64,000 nt of DNA, taken from assembly GCA_963576725.1 (NCBI GenBank), contig OY755242.1, positions 58,882,480-58,946,479 on the forward strand. Direction: 5' to 3'. The stretch comes from Azorinus chamasolen. Lineage: Eukaryota; Mollusca; Bivalvia; Cardiida; Solecurtidae. The notes under the pieces are model-generated. The model was not told the origin of the DNA and did not search any database. It worked only from the letters and a program-made list of their open reading frames with translations. Shown in pieces: positions 34,401-48,681 of this stretch; the stretch's first letter is position 1, and every line of letters starts with the position of its first letter. Both the position numbers and the translations under genes were made by a program.

Positions 34401-37400
34401 ACGAACCGGGAATAGGTAAGTAACTTCACATCCCGTTACTTATTCGACTATTTTCGTTATTCTGAATAACGAACCGGGAATAAGTAGCTAACTTCACATC
34501 CCGTTACTTATTCGATTATTTTCGTTTTTGTGATTAACGAACCGAGAATAAGTAGCCAAATTCACGTCCAGTTACTTACTCGATTATTTTCGTTTTTGTG
34601 AATAACGAACCGGGAATAAGTAGCTAACTTCACATCCCGTTACTTATTCGATTATTTTCGTTATTCTGAATAACGAACCGGGAATAAGTAGCTAACTTCA
34701 CATCCCGTTACTTATTCAATTATTTTCGTTAATTTGAATACCGAACCGGGAATAAGTAGCTAACTTCACATCCAGTTACTTATTCGATTATTTTCGTTTT
34801 TGTGAATAACGAACCGGGAATAAGTAGCTAACTTCACATCCCGTTACTTATTCGATTATTTTCATTATTCTGAATAACGAACCGGGAATAAGTAGCTAAC
34901 TTTACATCCCGTTACTTTTTCAATTATTTTCATTATTTTGAATAAGGAACCGGGAATAAGTAGCTAACTTCACATCCAGTTACTTATTCGATTATTTTCG
35001 TTTTTGTGAATAACGAACCGGGAATAGGTAGCTAACTTCACATCCCGTTACTTATTCGATTATTTTCGTTTTTGTGAATAACGAACCGGGAATAAGTAGC
35101 TAACTTCACATCCCGTTACTTATTCGATTATTTTCGTTTTTGTGAATAACGAACCGGGAATAAGTAGCTAACTTCACATCCCGTTACTTATTCAATTATT
35201 TTCGTTTTTGTGAATAACGAACCGGGAATAGGTAGGTAACTTCACATCCAGTTACTTATTCGATTATTTTCGTTTTTGTGAATAACGAACCGGGAATAGG
35301 TAGCTAACTTCACATCCCGTTACTTATTCGACTATTTTCGTTATTCTGAATAACGAACCGGGAATAAGTAGCTAACTTCACATCCCGTTACTTATTCGAT
35401 TATTTTCGTTTTTGTGAATAACGAACCGAGAATAAGTAGCCAACTTCACGTCCAGTTACTTATTCGATTATTTTCGTTTTTGTGAATAACGAACCGGGAA
35501 TAAGTAGCTAACTTCACATCCCGTTACTTATTCGATTATTTTCGTTATTCTGAATAACGAACCGGGAATAAGTAGCTAACTTCACATCCCGTTACTTATT
35601 CAATTATTTTCGTTAATTTGAATAACGAACCGGGAATAAGTAGCTAACTTCACATCCAGTTACTTATTCGATTATTTTCGTTTTTGTGAATAACGAACCG
35701 GGAATAAGTAGCTAACTTCACATCCCGTTACTTATTCGATTATTTTCATTATTCTGAAAGTACAAAAATGAGTCATGCAGGAAATACCACATACAGAACA
35801 AACACTCGCCCGAACAGCAACACAAGGAAACAGCAAATGTACATGGGTAGAAAAAACAACAAGAGACGCACAAAGACAAAACAAACATACAATAGGAGGA
35901 AGATGGAAGTACCGCCTTGGAACGGTCAGTGACAAAAGTCACCGGGGGTTTAAACCGGTTTATGGGCGCCCAACCTCACCCTTATTCCATCCCCATCCTA
36001 AAAGACAAACAGTGTAAATAAACGTATCCCCTCTCCGACTAATCTACAACAACCGCGACAGCAAATACAGTGGTAAAGTGCATGTATAACAAAAAAACAT
36101 TTAATTGAACATACTGTATCCACCTATCGCTAGTGTACTCAATGATTGAGCTGCAAACAGAGTAACTGTAGAAAAGTAATAAAGGGTACGACAAAAATGA
36201 AATAGTACAGATATCCGACGTTCTCCTTCCATTTCTGGATTTAAGAGGTCGCCTTCATAGAGTACTAAACCTTTCTTGTCGGCGTACATGCAAAGAGGCC
36301 AGCGTGATTGCCAACTGTAAAAGGGTTCACAACCAAACATGCAGTATGTTGTAATAATACAGGATCATATCCCTTTTTAATGAATTGTTTTATATATTTG
36401 ATGAACAAAGTGAGACAATGGGTATGTAACGAACCGGGAATAAGTAGCTAACTTTACATCCCGTTACTTTTTCAATTATTTTCATTATTTTGAATAAGGA
36501 ACCGGGAATAAGTAGCTAATTTCACATCCCGTTACTTATTCAATTATTTTCATTATTTTGAATAAGGAACCGGGAATAAGTAACTAACTTCACATCCAGT
36601 TACTTATTCGATTATTTTCGTTTTTGTGAATAACGAACCGGGAATAGGTAGCTAACTTCACATCCCGTTACTTATTCGACTATTTTCGTTATTCTGAATA
36701 AGGAACCGGGAATAAGTAGCTAACTTCACATCCAGTTACTTATTCGATTATTTTCGTTTTTGTGAATAACGAACCGGGAATAAGTAGCTAACTTCACATC
36801 CCGTTACTTATTCGATATTTTCGTTTTTGTGAATAACGAACCGGGAATAAGTAGCTAACTTCACATCCCGTTACTTATTCGATATTTTCGTTTTGTGAAT
36901 AAGGAACCGGGAATAAGTAGCTAACTTCACATCCCGTTACTTATTCGATTATTTTCATTATTCTGAATAACGAACCGGGAATAAGTAGCTAACTTCACAT
37001 CCCGTTACTTATTCAATTATTTTCATTATTTTGAATAAGGAACCGGGAATAAGTAGCTAACTTCACATCCAGTTACTTATTCGATTATTTTCGTTTTTGT
37101 GAATAACGAACCGGGAATAGGTAGCTAACTTCACATCCCGTTACTTATTCGACTATTTTCGTTATTCTGAAAAACGAACCGGGAATAAGTAGCTAACTTC
37201 ACATCCCGTTACTTATTCGATTATTTTCGTTTTTGTGAATAACGAACCGGGAATAAGTAGCTAACATCACATCCAGTTACTTATTCGATTATTTTCGCTT
37301 TTGTGAATAACGAACCGGGAATAAGTAGCTAACTTCACATCCCGTTACTTATTCGATTATTTTCGTTATTCTGAATAACGAACCGGGAATAAGTAGCTAA

Positions 37401-40400
37401 CTTCACATCTCGTTACTTATTCAATTATTTTCATTATTTTGAATAAGGAACCGGGAATAAGTAGCTAACTTCACATCCCGTTACTTATTCGATTATTTTC
37501 GTTTTTGTGAATAACGAACCGGGAATAAGTAGCCAACTTCACGTCCAGTTACTTATTCGATTATTTTCGTTTTTGTGAATAACGAACCGGGAATAAGTAG
37601 CTAACTTCACATCCCGTTACTTATTTGATTATTTTCGTTATTCTGAATAACGAACCGGGAATAAGTAGCTAACTTCACATCCCGTTACTTATTCAATTAT
37701 TTTCGTTAATTTGAATAACGAACCGGGAATAAGTAGCTAACTTCACATCCAGTTACTTATTCGATTATTTTCGTTTTTGTGAATAACGAACCGGGAATAA
37801 GTAGCTAACTTCACATCCCGTTACTTATTCGATTATTTTCGTTTTTGTGAATAACGAACCGGGAATAGGTAGCTAACTTCACATCCAGTTACTTATTCGA
37901 CTATTTTCGTTTTTGTGAATAACGAACCGGGAATAAGTAGCTAACTTCACACCCCGTTACTTATTCGATATTTTCGTTTTTGTGAATAAGGAACCGGGAA
38001 TAAGTAGCTAACTTCACATCCCGTTACTTATTCGATTATTTTCATTATTCTGAATAACGAACCGGAAATAAGTAGCTAACTTCACATCCCGTTACTTATT
38101 CAATTATTTTCATTATTTTGAATAAGGAACCGGGAATAAGTAGCTAACTTCACATCCCGTTACTTATTCGATTATTTTCATTATTCTGAATAACGAACCG
38201 GGAATAAGTAGCTAATTTCACATCCCGTTACTTATTCAATTATTTTCATTATTTTGAATAAGGAACCGGGAATAAGTAACTAACTTCACATCCAGTTACT
38301 TATTCGATTATTTTCGTTTTTGTGAATAACGAACCGGGAATAGGTAGGTAACTTCACATCCCGTTACTTATTCGACTATTTTCGTTATTCTGAATAAGGA
38401 ACCGGGAATAAGTAGCTAACTTCACATCCCGTTACTTATTCGATATTTTCGTTTTTGTGAATAACGAACCGGGAATAAGTAGCTAACTTCACATCCCGTT
38501 ACTTATTCGATATTTTCGTTTTGTGAATAAGGAACCGGGAATAAGTAGCTAACTTCACATCCAGTTACTTATTCGATTATTTTCATTATTCTGAATAACG
38601 AACCGGGAATAAGTAGCTAACTTCACATCCCGTTACTTATTCAATTATTTTCATTATTTTGAATAAGGAACCGGGAATAAGTAGCTAACTTCACATCCAG
38701 TTACTTATTCGATTATTTTCGTTTTTGTGAATAACGAACCGGGAATAGGTAGCTAACTTCACATCCCGTTACTTATTCGACTATTTTCGTTATTCTGAAA
38801 AACGAACCGGGAATAAGTAGCTAACTTCACATCCTGTTACTTATTCAATATTTTCATTATTTTGAATAAGGAACCGGGAATAAGTAACTAACTTCACATC
38901 CAGTTACTTATTCGATTATTTTCGTTTTTGTGAATAACGAACCGGGAATAGGTAGCTAACTTCACATCCCGTTACTTATTCGACTATTTTCGTTATTCTG
39001 AATAAGGAACCGGGAATAAGTAGCTAACTTCACATCCCGTTACTTATTCGATATTTTCGTTTTTGTGAATAACGAACCGGGAATAAGTAGCTAACTTCAC
39101 ATCCCGTTACTTATTCGATATTTTCGTTTTGTGAATAAGGAACCGGGAATAAGTAGCTAACTTCACATCCCGTTACTTATTCGATTATTTTCATTATTCT
39201 GAATAACGAACCGGGAATAAGTAGCTAACTTCACATCCCGTTACTTATTCAATTATTTTCATTATTTTGAATAAGTTGCTAACTTCACATCCAGTTACTT
39301 ATTCGATTATTTTCGTTTTTGTGAATAACGAACCGGGAATAGGTAGCTAACTTCACATCCCGTTACTTATTCGACTATTTTCGTTATTCTGAAAAACGAA
39401 CCGGGAATAAGTAGCTAACTTCACATCCTGTTACTTATTCGATTATTTTCGTTTTTTGTGAATAACGAACAGGGAATAAGTAGCTAACATCACGTCCAGT
39501 TACTTATTCGATTATTTTCGATTTTGTGAATAACGAACCGGGAATAAGTAGCTAACTTCACATCCCGTTACTTATTTGATTATTTTTCGTTATTCTGAAT
39601 AAGGAACCGGGAATAAGTAGCTAACTTCACATCTCGTTACTTATTCAATTATTTTCATTATTTTGAATAAGGAACCGGGAATAAGTAGCTAACTTCACAT
39701 CTAGTTACTTATTCGATTATTTTCGTTTTTGTGAATAACGAACCGGGAATAAGTAGCTAACTTCACATCCCGTTACTTATTCGATATTTTCGTTTTTGTG
39801 AATAAGGAACCGGGAATAAGTAGCTAACTTCACATCCAGTTACTTATTCGATTATTTTCGTTTTTGTGAATAACGAACCGGGAATAAGTAGCTAACTTCA
39901 CGTCCCGTTACTTATTCGATTATTTTCATTATTCTGAATAAGGAACCGGGAATAAGTAGCTAACTTCACATCCCGTTACTTATTCAATTATTTTCATTAT
40001 TTTGAATAAGGAACCGGGAATAAGTAGCTAACTTCACATCCAGTTACTTATTCGATTATTTTCGTTTTTGTGAATAACGAACCGGGAATAGGTAGCTAAC
40101 TTCACATCCCGTTACTTATTCGACTATTTTCGTTATTCTGAATAACGAACCGGGAATAAGTAGCTAACTTCACATCCCGTTACTTATTCGATTATTTTCG
40201 TTGTTCTGAATAACGAACCGGGAATAAGTAGCTAACTTCACGTCCAGTTACATATTCAATTATTTTCGTTAATTTTAATAACGAACCGGGAATAAGTAGC
40301 TAACTTCACATCCCGTTACTTATTCGATTATTTTCGCTTTTGTGAATAACGAACCGGGAATAAGTAGCTAACTTCACATCCCGTTACTTATTCGATTATT

Positions 40401-43400
40401 TTCGTTAATTTGAATAACGAACCGGGAATAAGTGGCTAACTTCACATCCAGTTACTTATTCGATTATTTTCGTTTTTGTGAATAACGAACCGGGAATAAG
40501 TAGCTAACTTCACATCCCGTTACTTATTCGATTATTTTCGTTTTTGTGAATAACAAACCAGGAATAAGTAGCTAACTTCACATCCCGTTACTTATTCGAT
40601 TATTTTCGTTTTTGTGAATAACGAACCGGGAATAAGTAGCTAACTTCACATCCCGTTACTTATTCGATTATTTTCGTTATTCTGAATAACGAACCGGGAA
40701 TAAGTAGCTAACTTCACATCTCGTTACTTATTCAATTATTTTCATTATTTTGAATAAGGAACCGGGAATAAGTAGCTAACTTCACATCCAGTTACTTATT
40801 CGATTATTTTCGTTTTTGTGAATAACGAACCGGGAATAAGTAGCTAACTTCACATCCCGTTACTTATTCAGTTATTTTCATTATTTTGAATAAGGAACCG
40901 GGAATAAGTAGCTAACTTCACATCCAGTTACTTATTCGACTATTTTCGTTTTTGTGAATAACGAACCGGGAATAGGTAGGTAACTTCACATCCCGTTACT
41001 TATTCGACTATTTTCGTTATTCTGAATAACGAACCGGGAATAAGTAGCTAACTTCACATCCCGTTACTTATTCGATTATTTTCGTTTTTGTGAATAACGA
41101 ACCGAGAATAAGTAGCCAAATTCACGTCCAGTTACTTATTCGATTATTTTCGTTTTTGTGAATAACGAACCGGGAATAAGTAGCTAACTTCACATCCCGT
41201 TACTTATTCGATTATTTTCGTTATTCTGAATAACGAACCGGGAATAAGTAGCTAACGTCACATCCCGTTACTTATTCGATTATTTTCGTTAATTTGAATA
41301 ACGAACCGGGAATAAGTAGCTAACTTCACATCCAGTTACTTATTCGATTATTTTCGTTTTTGTGAATAACGAACCGGGAATAGGTAGGTAACTTCACATC
41401 CAGTTACTTATTCGATTATTTTCGTTTTTGTGAATAACGAACCGGGAATAGGTAGCTAACTTCACATCCCGTTACTTATTCGACTATTTTCGTTATTCTG
41501 AATAACGAACCGGGAATAGGTAGCTAACTTTACATCCCGTTACTTTTTCAATTATTTTCATTATTTTGAATAAGGAACCGGGAATAAGTAGCTAATTTCA
41601 CATCCCGTTACTTATTCAATTATTTTCATTATTTTGAATAAGGAACCGGGAATAAGTAACTAACTTCACATCCAGTTACTTATTCGATTATTTTCGTTTT
41701 TGTGAATAACGAACCGGGAATAGGTAGCTAACTTCACATCCCGTTACTTATTCGACTATTTTCGTTATTCTGAATAAGGAACCGGGAATAAGTAGCTAAC
41801 TTCACATCCAGTTACCTATTCGATTATTTTCGTTTTTGTGAATAACGAACCGGGAATAAGTAGCTAACTTCACATCCCGTTACTTATTCGATATTTTCGT
41901 TTTTGTGAATAACGAACCGGGAATAAGTAGCTAACTTCACATCCCGTTACTTATTCGATATTTTCGTTTTGTGAATAAGGAACCGGGAATAAGTAGCTAA
42001 CTTCACATCCCGTTACTTATTCGATTATTTTCATTATTCTGAATAACGAACCGGGAATAAGTAGCTAACTTCACATCCCGTTACATATTCAATTATTTTC
42101 ATTATTTTGAATAAGGAACCGGGAATAAGTAGCTAACTTCACATCCAGTTACTTATTCGATTATTTTCGTTTTTGTGAATAACGAACCGGGAATAGGTAG
42201 CTAACTTCACATCCCGTTACTTATTCGACTATTTTCGTTATTCTGAAAAACGAACCGGGAATAAGTAGCTAACTTCACATCCCGTTACTTATTCGATTAT
42301 TTTCGTTTTTGTGAATAACGAACCGGGAATAAGTAGCTAACATCACATCCAGTTACTTATTCGATTATTTTCGTTTCTGTGAATAACGAACCGGGAATAG
42401 GTAGCTAACTTCACATCCCGTTACTTATTCGACTATTTTCGTTATTCTGAAAAACGAACCGGGAATAAGTAGCTAACTTCACATCCTGTTACTTATTCAA
42501 TTATTTTCATTATTTTGAATAAGGAACCGGGAATAAGTAACTAACTTCACATCCAGTTACTTATTCGATTATTTTCGTTTTTGTGAATAACGAACCGGGA
42601 ATAGGTAGCTAACTTCACATCCCGTTACTTATTCGACTATTTTCGTTATTCTGAATAAGGAACCGGGAATAAGTAGCTAACTTCACATCCCGTTACTTAT
42701 TCGATATTTTCGTTTTTGTGAATAACGAACCGGGAATAAGTAGCTAACTTCACATCCCGTTACTTATTCGATATTTTCGTTTTGTGAATAAGGAACCGGG
42801 AATAAGTAGCTAACTTCACATCCCGTTACTTATTCGATTATTTTCATTATTCTGAATAACGAACCGGGAATAAGTAGCTAACTTCACATCCCGTTACTTA
42901 TTCAATTATTTTCATTATTTTGAATAAGTAGCTAACTTCACATCCAATTACTTATTCGATTATTTTCGTTTTTGTGAATAACGAACCGGGAATAGGTAGC
43001 TAACTTCACATCCCGTTACTTATTCGACTATTTTCGTTATTCTGAAAAACGAACCGGGAATAAGTAGCTAACTTCACATCCTGTTACTTATTCGATTATT
43101 TTCGTTTTTTGTGAATAACGAACAGGGAATAAGTAGCCAACTTCACGTCCAGTTACTTATTCGATTATTTTCGTTTTTGTGAATAACGAACCGGGAATAA
43201 GTAGCTAACTTCACATCCCGTTACTTATTTGATTATTTTTCGTTATTCTGAATAAGGAACCGGGAATAAGTAGCTAACTTCACATCTCGTTACTTATTCA
43301 ATTATTTTCATTATTTTGAATAAGGAACCGGGAATAAGTAGCTAACTTCACATCTAGTTACTTATTCGATTATTTTCGTTTTTGTGAATAACGAACCGGG

Positions 43401-46400
43401 AATAAGTAGCTAACTTCACATCCCGTTACTTATTCGATATTTTCGTTTTTGTGAATAAGGAACCGGGAATAAGTAGCTAACTTCACATCCAGTTACTTAT
43501 TCGATTATTTTCGTTTTTGTGAATAACGAACCGGGAATAAGTAGCTAACTTCACGTCCCGTTACTTATTCGATTATTTTCATTATTCTGAATAAGGAACC
43601 GGGAATAAGTAGCTAACTTCACATCCCGTTACTTATTCAATTATTTTCATTATTTTGAATAAGGAACCGGGAATAAGTAGCTAACTTCACATCCAGTTAC
43701 TTATTCGATTATTTTCGTTTTTGTGAATAACGAACCGGGAATAGGTAGCTAACTTCACATCCCGTTACTTATTCGACTATTTTCGTTATTCTGAATAACG
43801 AACCGGGAATAAGTAGCTAACTTCACATCCCGTTACTTATTCGATTATTTTCGTTGTTCTGAATAACGAACCGGGAATAAGTAGCTAACTTCACGTCCAG
43901 TTACATATTCAATTATTTTCGTTAATTTTAATAACGAACCGGGAATAAGTAGCTAACTTCACATCCCGTTACTTATTCGATTATTTTCGCTTTTGTGAAT
44001 AACGAACCGGGAATAAGTAGCTAACTTCACATCCCGTTACTTATTCGATTATTTTCGTTAATTTGAATAACGAACCGGGAATAAGTGGCTAACTTCACAT
44101 CCAGTTACTTATTCGATTATTTTCGTTTTTGTGAATAACGAACCGGGAATAAGTAGCTAACTTCACATCCCGTTACTTATTCGATTATTTTCGTTTTTGT
44201 GAATAACGAACCGGGAATAGGTAGGTAACTTCACATCCCGTTACTTATTCGACTATTTTCGTTATTCTGAATAACGAACCGGGAATAAGTAGCTAACTTC
44301 ACATCCCGTTACTTATTCGATTATTTTCGTTTTTGTGAATAACGAACCGAGAATAAGTAGCCAAATTCACGTCCAGTTACTTATTCGATTATTTTCGTTT
44401 TTGTGAATAACGAACCGGGAATAAGTAGCTAACTTCACATCCCGTTACTTATTCGATTATTTTCGTTATTCTGAATAACGAACCGGGAATAAGTAGCTAA
44501 CTTCACATCCCGTTACTTATTCAATTATTTTCGTTAATTTGAATAACGAACCGGGAATAAGTAGCTAACTTCACATCCAGTTACTTATTCGATTATTTTC
44601 GTTGTTCTGAATAACGAACCGGGAATAAGTAGCTAACTTCACGTCCAGTTACATATTCAATTATTTTCGTTAATTTTAATAACGAACCGGGAATAAGTAG
44701 CTAACTTCACATCCCGTTACTTATTCGATTATTTTCGCTTTTGTGAATAACGAACCGGGAATAAGTAGCTAACTTCACATCCCGTTACTTATTCGATTAT
44801 TTTCGTTAATTTGAATAACGAACCGGGAATAAGTGGCTAACTTCACATCCAGTTACTTATTCGATTATTTTCGTTTTTGTGAATAACGAACCGGGAATAA
44901 GTAGCTAACTTCACATCCCGTTACTTATTCGATTATTTTCGTTTTTGTGAATAACGAACCGGGAATAGGTAGGTAACTTCACATCCCGTTACTTATTCGA
45001 CTATTTTCGTTATTCTGAATAACGAACCGGGAATAAGTAGCTAACTTCACATCCCGTTACTTATTCGATTATTTTCGTTTTTGTGAATAACGAACCGAGA
45101 ATAAGTAGCCAAATTCACGTCCAGTTACTTATTCGATTATTTTCGTTTTTGTGAATAACGAACCGGGAATAAGTAGCTAACTTCACATCCCGTTACTTAT
45201 TCGATTATTTTCGTTATTCTGAATAACGAACCGGGAATAAGTAGCTAACTTCACATCCCGTTACTTATTCAATTATTTTCGTTAATTTGAATAACGAACC
45301 GGGAATAAGTAGCTAACTTCACATCCAGTTACTTATTCGATTATTTTCGTTTTTGTGAATAACGAACCGGGAATAGGTAGCTAACTTCACATCCCGTTAC
45401 TTATTCGACTATTTTCGTTATTCTGAATAACGAACCGGGAATAGGTAGCTAACTTTACATCCCGTTACTTTTTCAATTATTTTCATTATTTTGAATAAGG
45501 AACCGGGAATAAGTAGCTAATTTCACATCCCGTTACTTATTCAATTATTTTCATTATTTTGAATAAGGAACCGGGAATAAGTAACTAACTTCACATCCAG
45601 TTACTTATTCGATTATTTTCGTTTTTGTGAATAACGAACCGGGAATAGGTAGCTAACTTCACATCCCGTTACTTATTCGACTATTTTCGTTATTCTGAAT
45701 AAGGAACCGGGAATAAGTAGCTAACTTCACATCCAGTTACTTATTCGATTATTTTCGTTTTTGTGAATAACGAACCGGGAATAAGTAGCTAACTTCACAT
45801 CCCGTTACTTATTCGATATTTTCGTTTTTGTGAATAACGAACCGGGAATAAGTAGCTAACTTCACATCCCGTTACTTATTCGATATTTTCGTTTTGTGAA
45901 TAAGGAACCGGGAATAAGTAGCTAACTTCACATCCCGTTACTTATTCGATTATTTTCATTATTCTGAATAACGAACCGGGAATAAGTAGCTAACTTCACA
46001 TCCCGTTACTTATTCAATTATTTTCATTATTTTGAATAAGGAACCGGGAATAAGTAGCTAACTTCACATCCAGTTACTTATTCGATTATTTTCGTTTTTG
46101 TGAATAACGAACCGGGAATAGGTAGCTAACTTCACATCCCGTTACTTATTCGACTATTTTCGTTATTCTGAAAAACGAACCGGGAATAAGTAGCTAACTT
46201 CACATCCCGTTACTTATTCGATTATTTTCGTTTTTGTGAATAACGAACCGGGAATAAGTAGCTAACATCACATCCAGTTACTTATTCGATTATTTTCGCT
46301 TTTGTGAATAACGAACCGGGAATAAGTAGCTAACTTCACATCCAGTTACTTATTCGATTATTTTCGTTATTCTGAATAACGAACCGGGAATAAGTAGCTA

Positions 46401-48300
46401 ACTTCACATCTCGTTACTTATTCAATTATTTTCATTATTTTGAATAAGGAACCGGGAATAAGTAGCTAACTTCACATCCAGTTACTTATTCGATTATTTT
46501 CGTTTTTGTGAATAACGAACCGGGAATAAGTAGCTAACTTCACATCCCGTTACTTATTCGATATTTTCTTTTTTGTGAATAAGGAACCGGGAATAAGAAG
46601 CTAACTTCACATCCCGTTACTTATTCGATTATTTTCGTTTTTGTGAATAACGAACCGGGAATAAGTAGTTAACTTCACGTCCCGTTACTTATTCGATTAT
46701 TTTCATTATTCTGAATAAGGAACCGGGAATAAGTAGCTAATTTCACATCCCGTTACTTATTCAATTATTTTCATTATTTTGAATAAGGAACCGGGAATAA
46801 GTAGCTAACTTCACATCCAGTTACTTATTCGATTATTTTCGTTTTTGTGAATAACGAACCGGGAATAGGTAGCTAACTTCACATCCCGTTACTTATTCGA
46901 TTATTTTCGTTTTTGTGAATAAGGAACCGGGAATAAGTAGCTAACTTCACATCCCGTTACTTATTCGATTATTTTCATTATTCTGAATAACGAACCGGGA
47001 ATAAGTAGCTAACTTCACATCCCGTTACTTATTCAATTATTTTCATTATTTTGAATAAGGAACCGGGAATAAGTAGCTAATTTCACATCCCGTTACTTAT
47101 TCAATTATTTTCATTATTTTGAATAAGGAACCGGGAATAAGTAACTAACTTCACATCCAGTTACTTATTCGATTATTTTCGTTTTTGTGAATAACGAACC
47201 GGGAATAGGTAGCTAACTTCACATCCCGTTACTTATTCGATTATTTTCGTTTTTGTGAATAAGGAACCGGGAATAAGTAGCTAACTTCACATCCCGTTAC
47301 TTATTCGATTATTTTCATTATTCTGAATAACGAACCGGGAATAAGTAGCTAACTTCACATCCCGTTACTTATTCGATATTTTCGTTTTTGTGAATAACGA
47401 ACCGGGAATAAGTAGCTAACTTCACATCCCGTTACTTATTCGATTATTTTCGTTTTTGTGAATAAGGAACCGGGAATAAGTAGCTAACTTCACATCCCGT
47501 TACTTATTCGATTATTTTCATTATTCTGAATAACGAACCGGGAATAAGTAGCTAACTTCACATCCCGTTACTTATTCAATTATTTTCATTATTTTGAATA
47601 AGGAACCGGGAATAAGTAGCTAACTTCACATCCAGTTACTTATTCGATTATTTTCGTTTTTGTGAATAACGAACCGGGAATAGGTAGCTAACTTCACATC
47701 CCGTTACTTATTCGACTATTTTCGTTATTCTGAAAAACGAACCGGGAATAAGTAGCTAACTTCACATCCCGTTACTTATTCGATTATTTTCGTTTTTGTG
47801 AATAACGAACCGGGAATAAGTAGCTAACTTCACATCCCGTTACTTATTCGATATTTTCTTTTTTGTGAATAAGGAACCGGGAATAAGAAGCTAACTTCAC
47901 ATCCCGTTACTTATTCGATTATTTTCGTTTTTGTGAATAACGAACCGGGAATAAGTAGCTAACTTCACGTCCCGTTACTTATTCGATTATTTTCATTATT
48001 CTGAATAAGGAACCGGGAATAAGTAGCTAATTTCACATCCCGTTACTTATTCAATTATTTTCATTATTTTGAATAAGGAACCGGGAATAAGTAGCTAACT
48101 TCACATCCAGTTACTTATTCGATTATTTTCGTTTTTGTGAATAACGAACCGGGAATAGGTAGCTAACTTCACATCCCGTTACTTATTCGACTATTTTCGT
48201 TATTCTGAATAACGAACCGGGAATAAGTAGCTAACTTCACATCCCGTTACTTATTCGATTATTTTCGTTGTTCTGAATAACGAACCGGGAATAAGTAGCT
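19440..48300 (+). repeat. Higher-order repeats of the left arm (2.2-3.7 kb)
   Basis: The rare variant GTTGTTCTGAATAACG occurs at 21348, 23861, 26102, 28954, 32144, 40200, 43853, 44601 and 48267. Spacings of 2513, 2241, 2852, 3190, 3653, 748 and 3666 bp are close to 37, 33, 42, 47, 54, 11 and 54 units. A second marker, GAACAGGGAATAAGTAGC, gives 20617, 23129, 25371 and 28225 with matching spacing. Variant order is preserved between neighbouring blocks, so multi-kilobase segments were duplicated by unequal exchange or replication slippage. Confidence 0.85.
35757..36427 (-). mobile_element. 671-bp retroelement copy inserted in the satellite
   Basis: This segment corresponds base for base to 6463-7133 with no gap and two mismatches (A/G near 35839, A/C near 36416), about 99.7% identity. 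The array reads CATTATTCTGAA before it and TAACGAACCGGG after it, which is exactly the uninterrupted sister unit (for example near 34870), so no array base was lost and no target duplication of useful length is seen. The shared 3' edge on the minus strand and different 5' edges favour 5'-truncated retrotransposition. Copying of the flank locus during break repair is the alternative. It occurs once, so it arrived after the last block duplications. Confidence 0.9.
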
Positions 48301-48671
48301 AACTTCACGTCCAGTTACATATTCAATTATTTTCGTTAATTTTAATAACGAACCGGGAATAAGTAGCTAACTTCACATCCCGTTACTTATTCGATTATTT
48401 TCGCTTTTGTGAATAACGAACCGGGAATAAGTAGGTAACTTCACATCCCGTTACTTATTCGATTATTTTCGTTATTCTGAATAAGGAACCGGGAATAAGT
48501 AGCTAACTTCACATCCCGTTACTTATTCAATTATTTTCGTTAATTTGAATAACGATCCGGGAATAAGTGGCTAACTTCACATCCAGTTACTTATTCGATT
48601 ATTTTCGTTTTTGTGAATAACGAACCGGGAATAAGTAGCTAACTTCACATCCCGTTACTTATTCGATTATT

Positions 48672-48681
48672 TTCGTTATTC
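48672..48681. repeat. Arm-inversion junction TTCGTTATTC
   Basis: Left-arm sequence GATTATTTTCGTTATTC passes directly into right-arm sequence CGTTATTCACAAAAACG. The ten bases TTCGTTATTC belong to both orientations, because many units contain the perfect dyad TTCGTTATTC-T-GAATAACGAA. The switch therefore occurs inside the unit's own palindrome, with no spacer or loop. Confidence 0.88.

Larger units (their letters stand above)
16900..48681 (+). repeat. Left arm: 68-bp satellite array
   Basis: About 460 units by length. The unit runs AACGAACCGGGAATAAGTAG, CTAACTTCACATCCCGTTAC, TTATTCGATTATTTTCGTTT, TTGTGAAT (68 bp). Variants include TTATTCTGAAT, AATTTGAAT and CATTATTTTGAATAAGG endings, a 67-bp form with CGATATTTTCG, and CCAGTTA for CCCGTTA. 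The unit is an imperfect palindrome: CGAAccGGGAATAAGTAGCTAAC opposes GTTACTTATTCG...CG around TTCACATCCC. GAATAAGTAGCTAA carries stop codons in all three plus frames, which explains the lack of open frames over 30 kb. The array is interrupted once, by the segment at 35757-36427. Confidence 0.97.

Noticed and set aside
35775..36017. 80-residue plus frame conserved between two loci
   Set aside because: Conservation reflects the recent 671-bp copy (two mismatches in total), not selection, and the frame is antisense to the retroelement.
16900..48681. CRISPR-like array
   Set aside because: The whole unit repeats with no unique spacers, in a eukaryote-like context and with hundreds of copies. It is a satellite.
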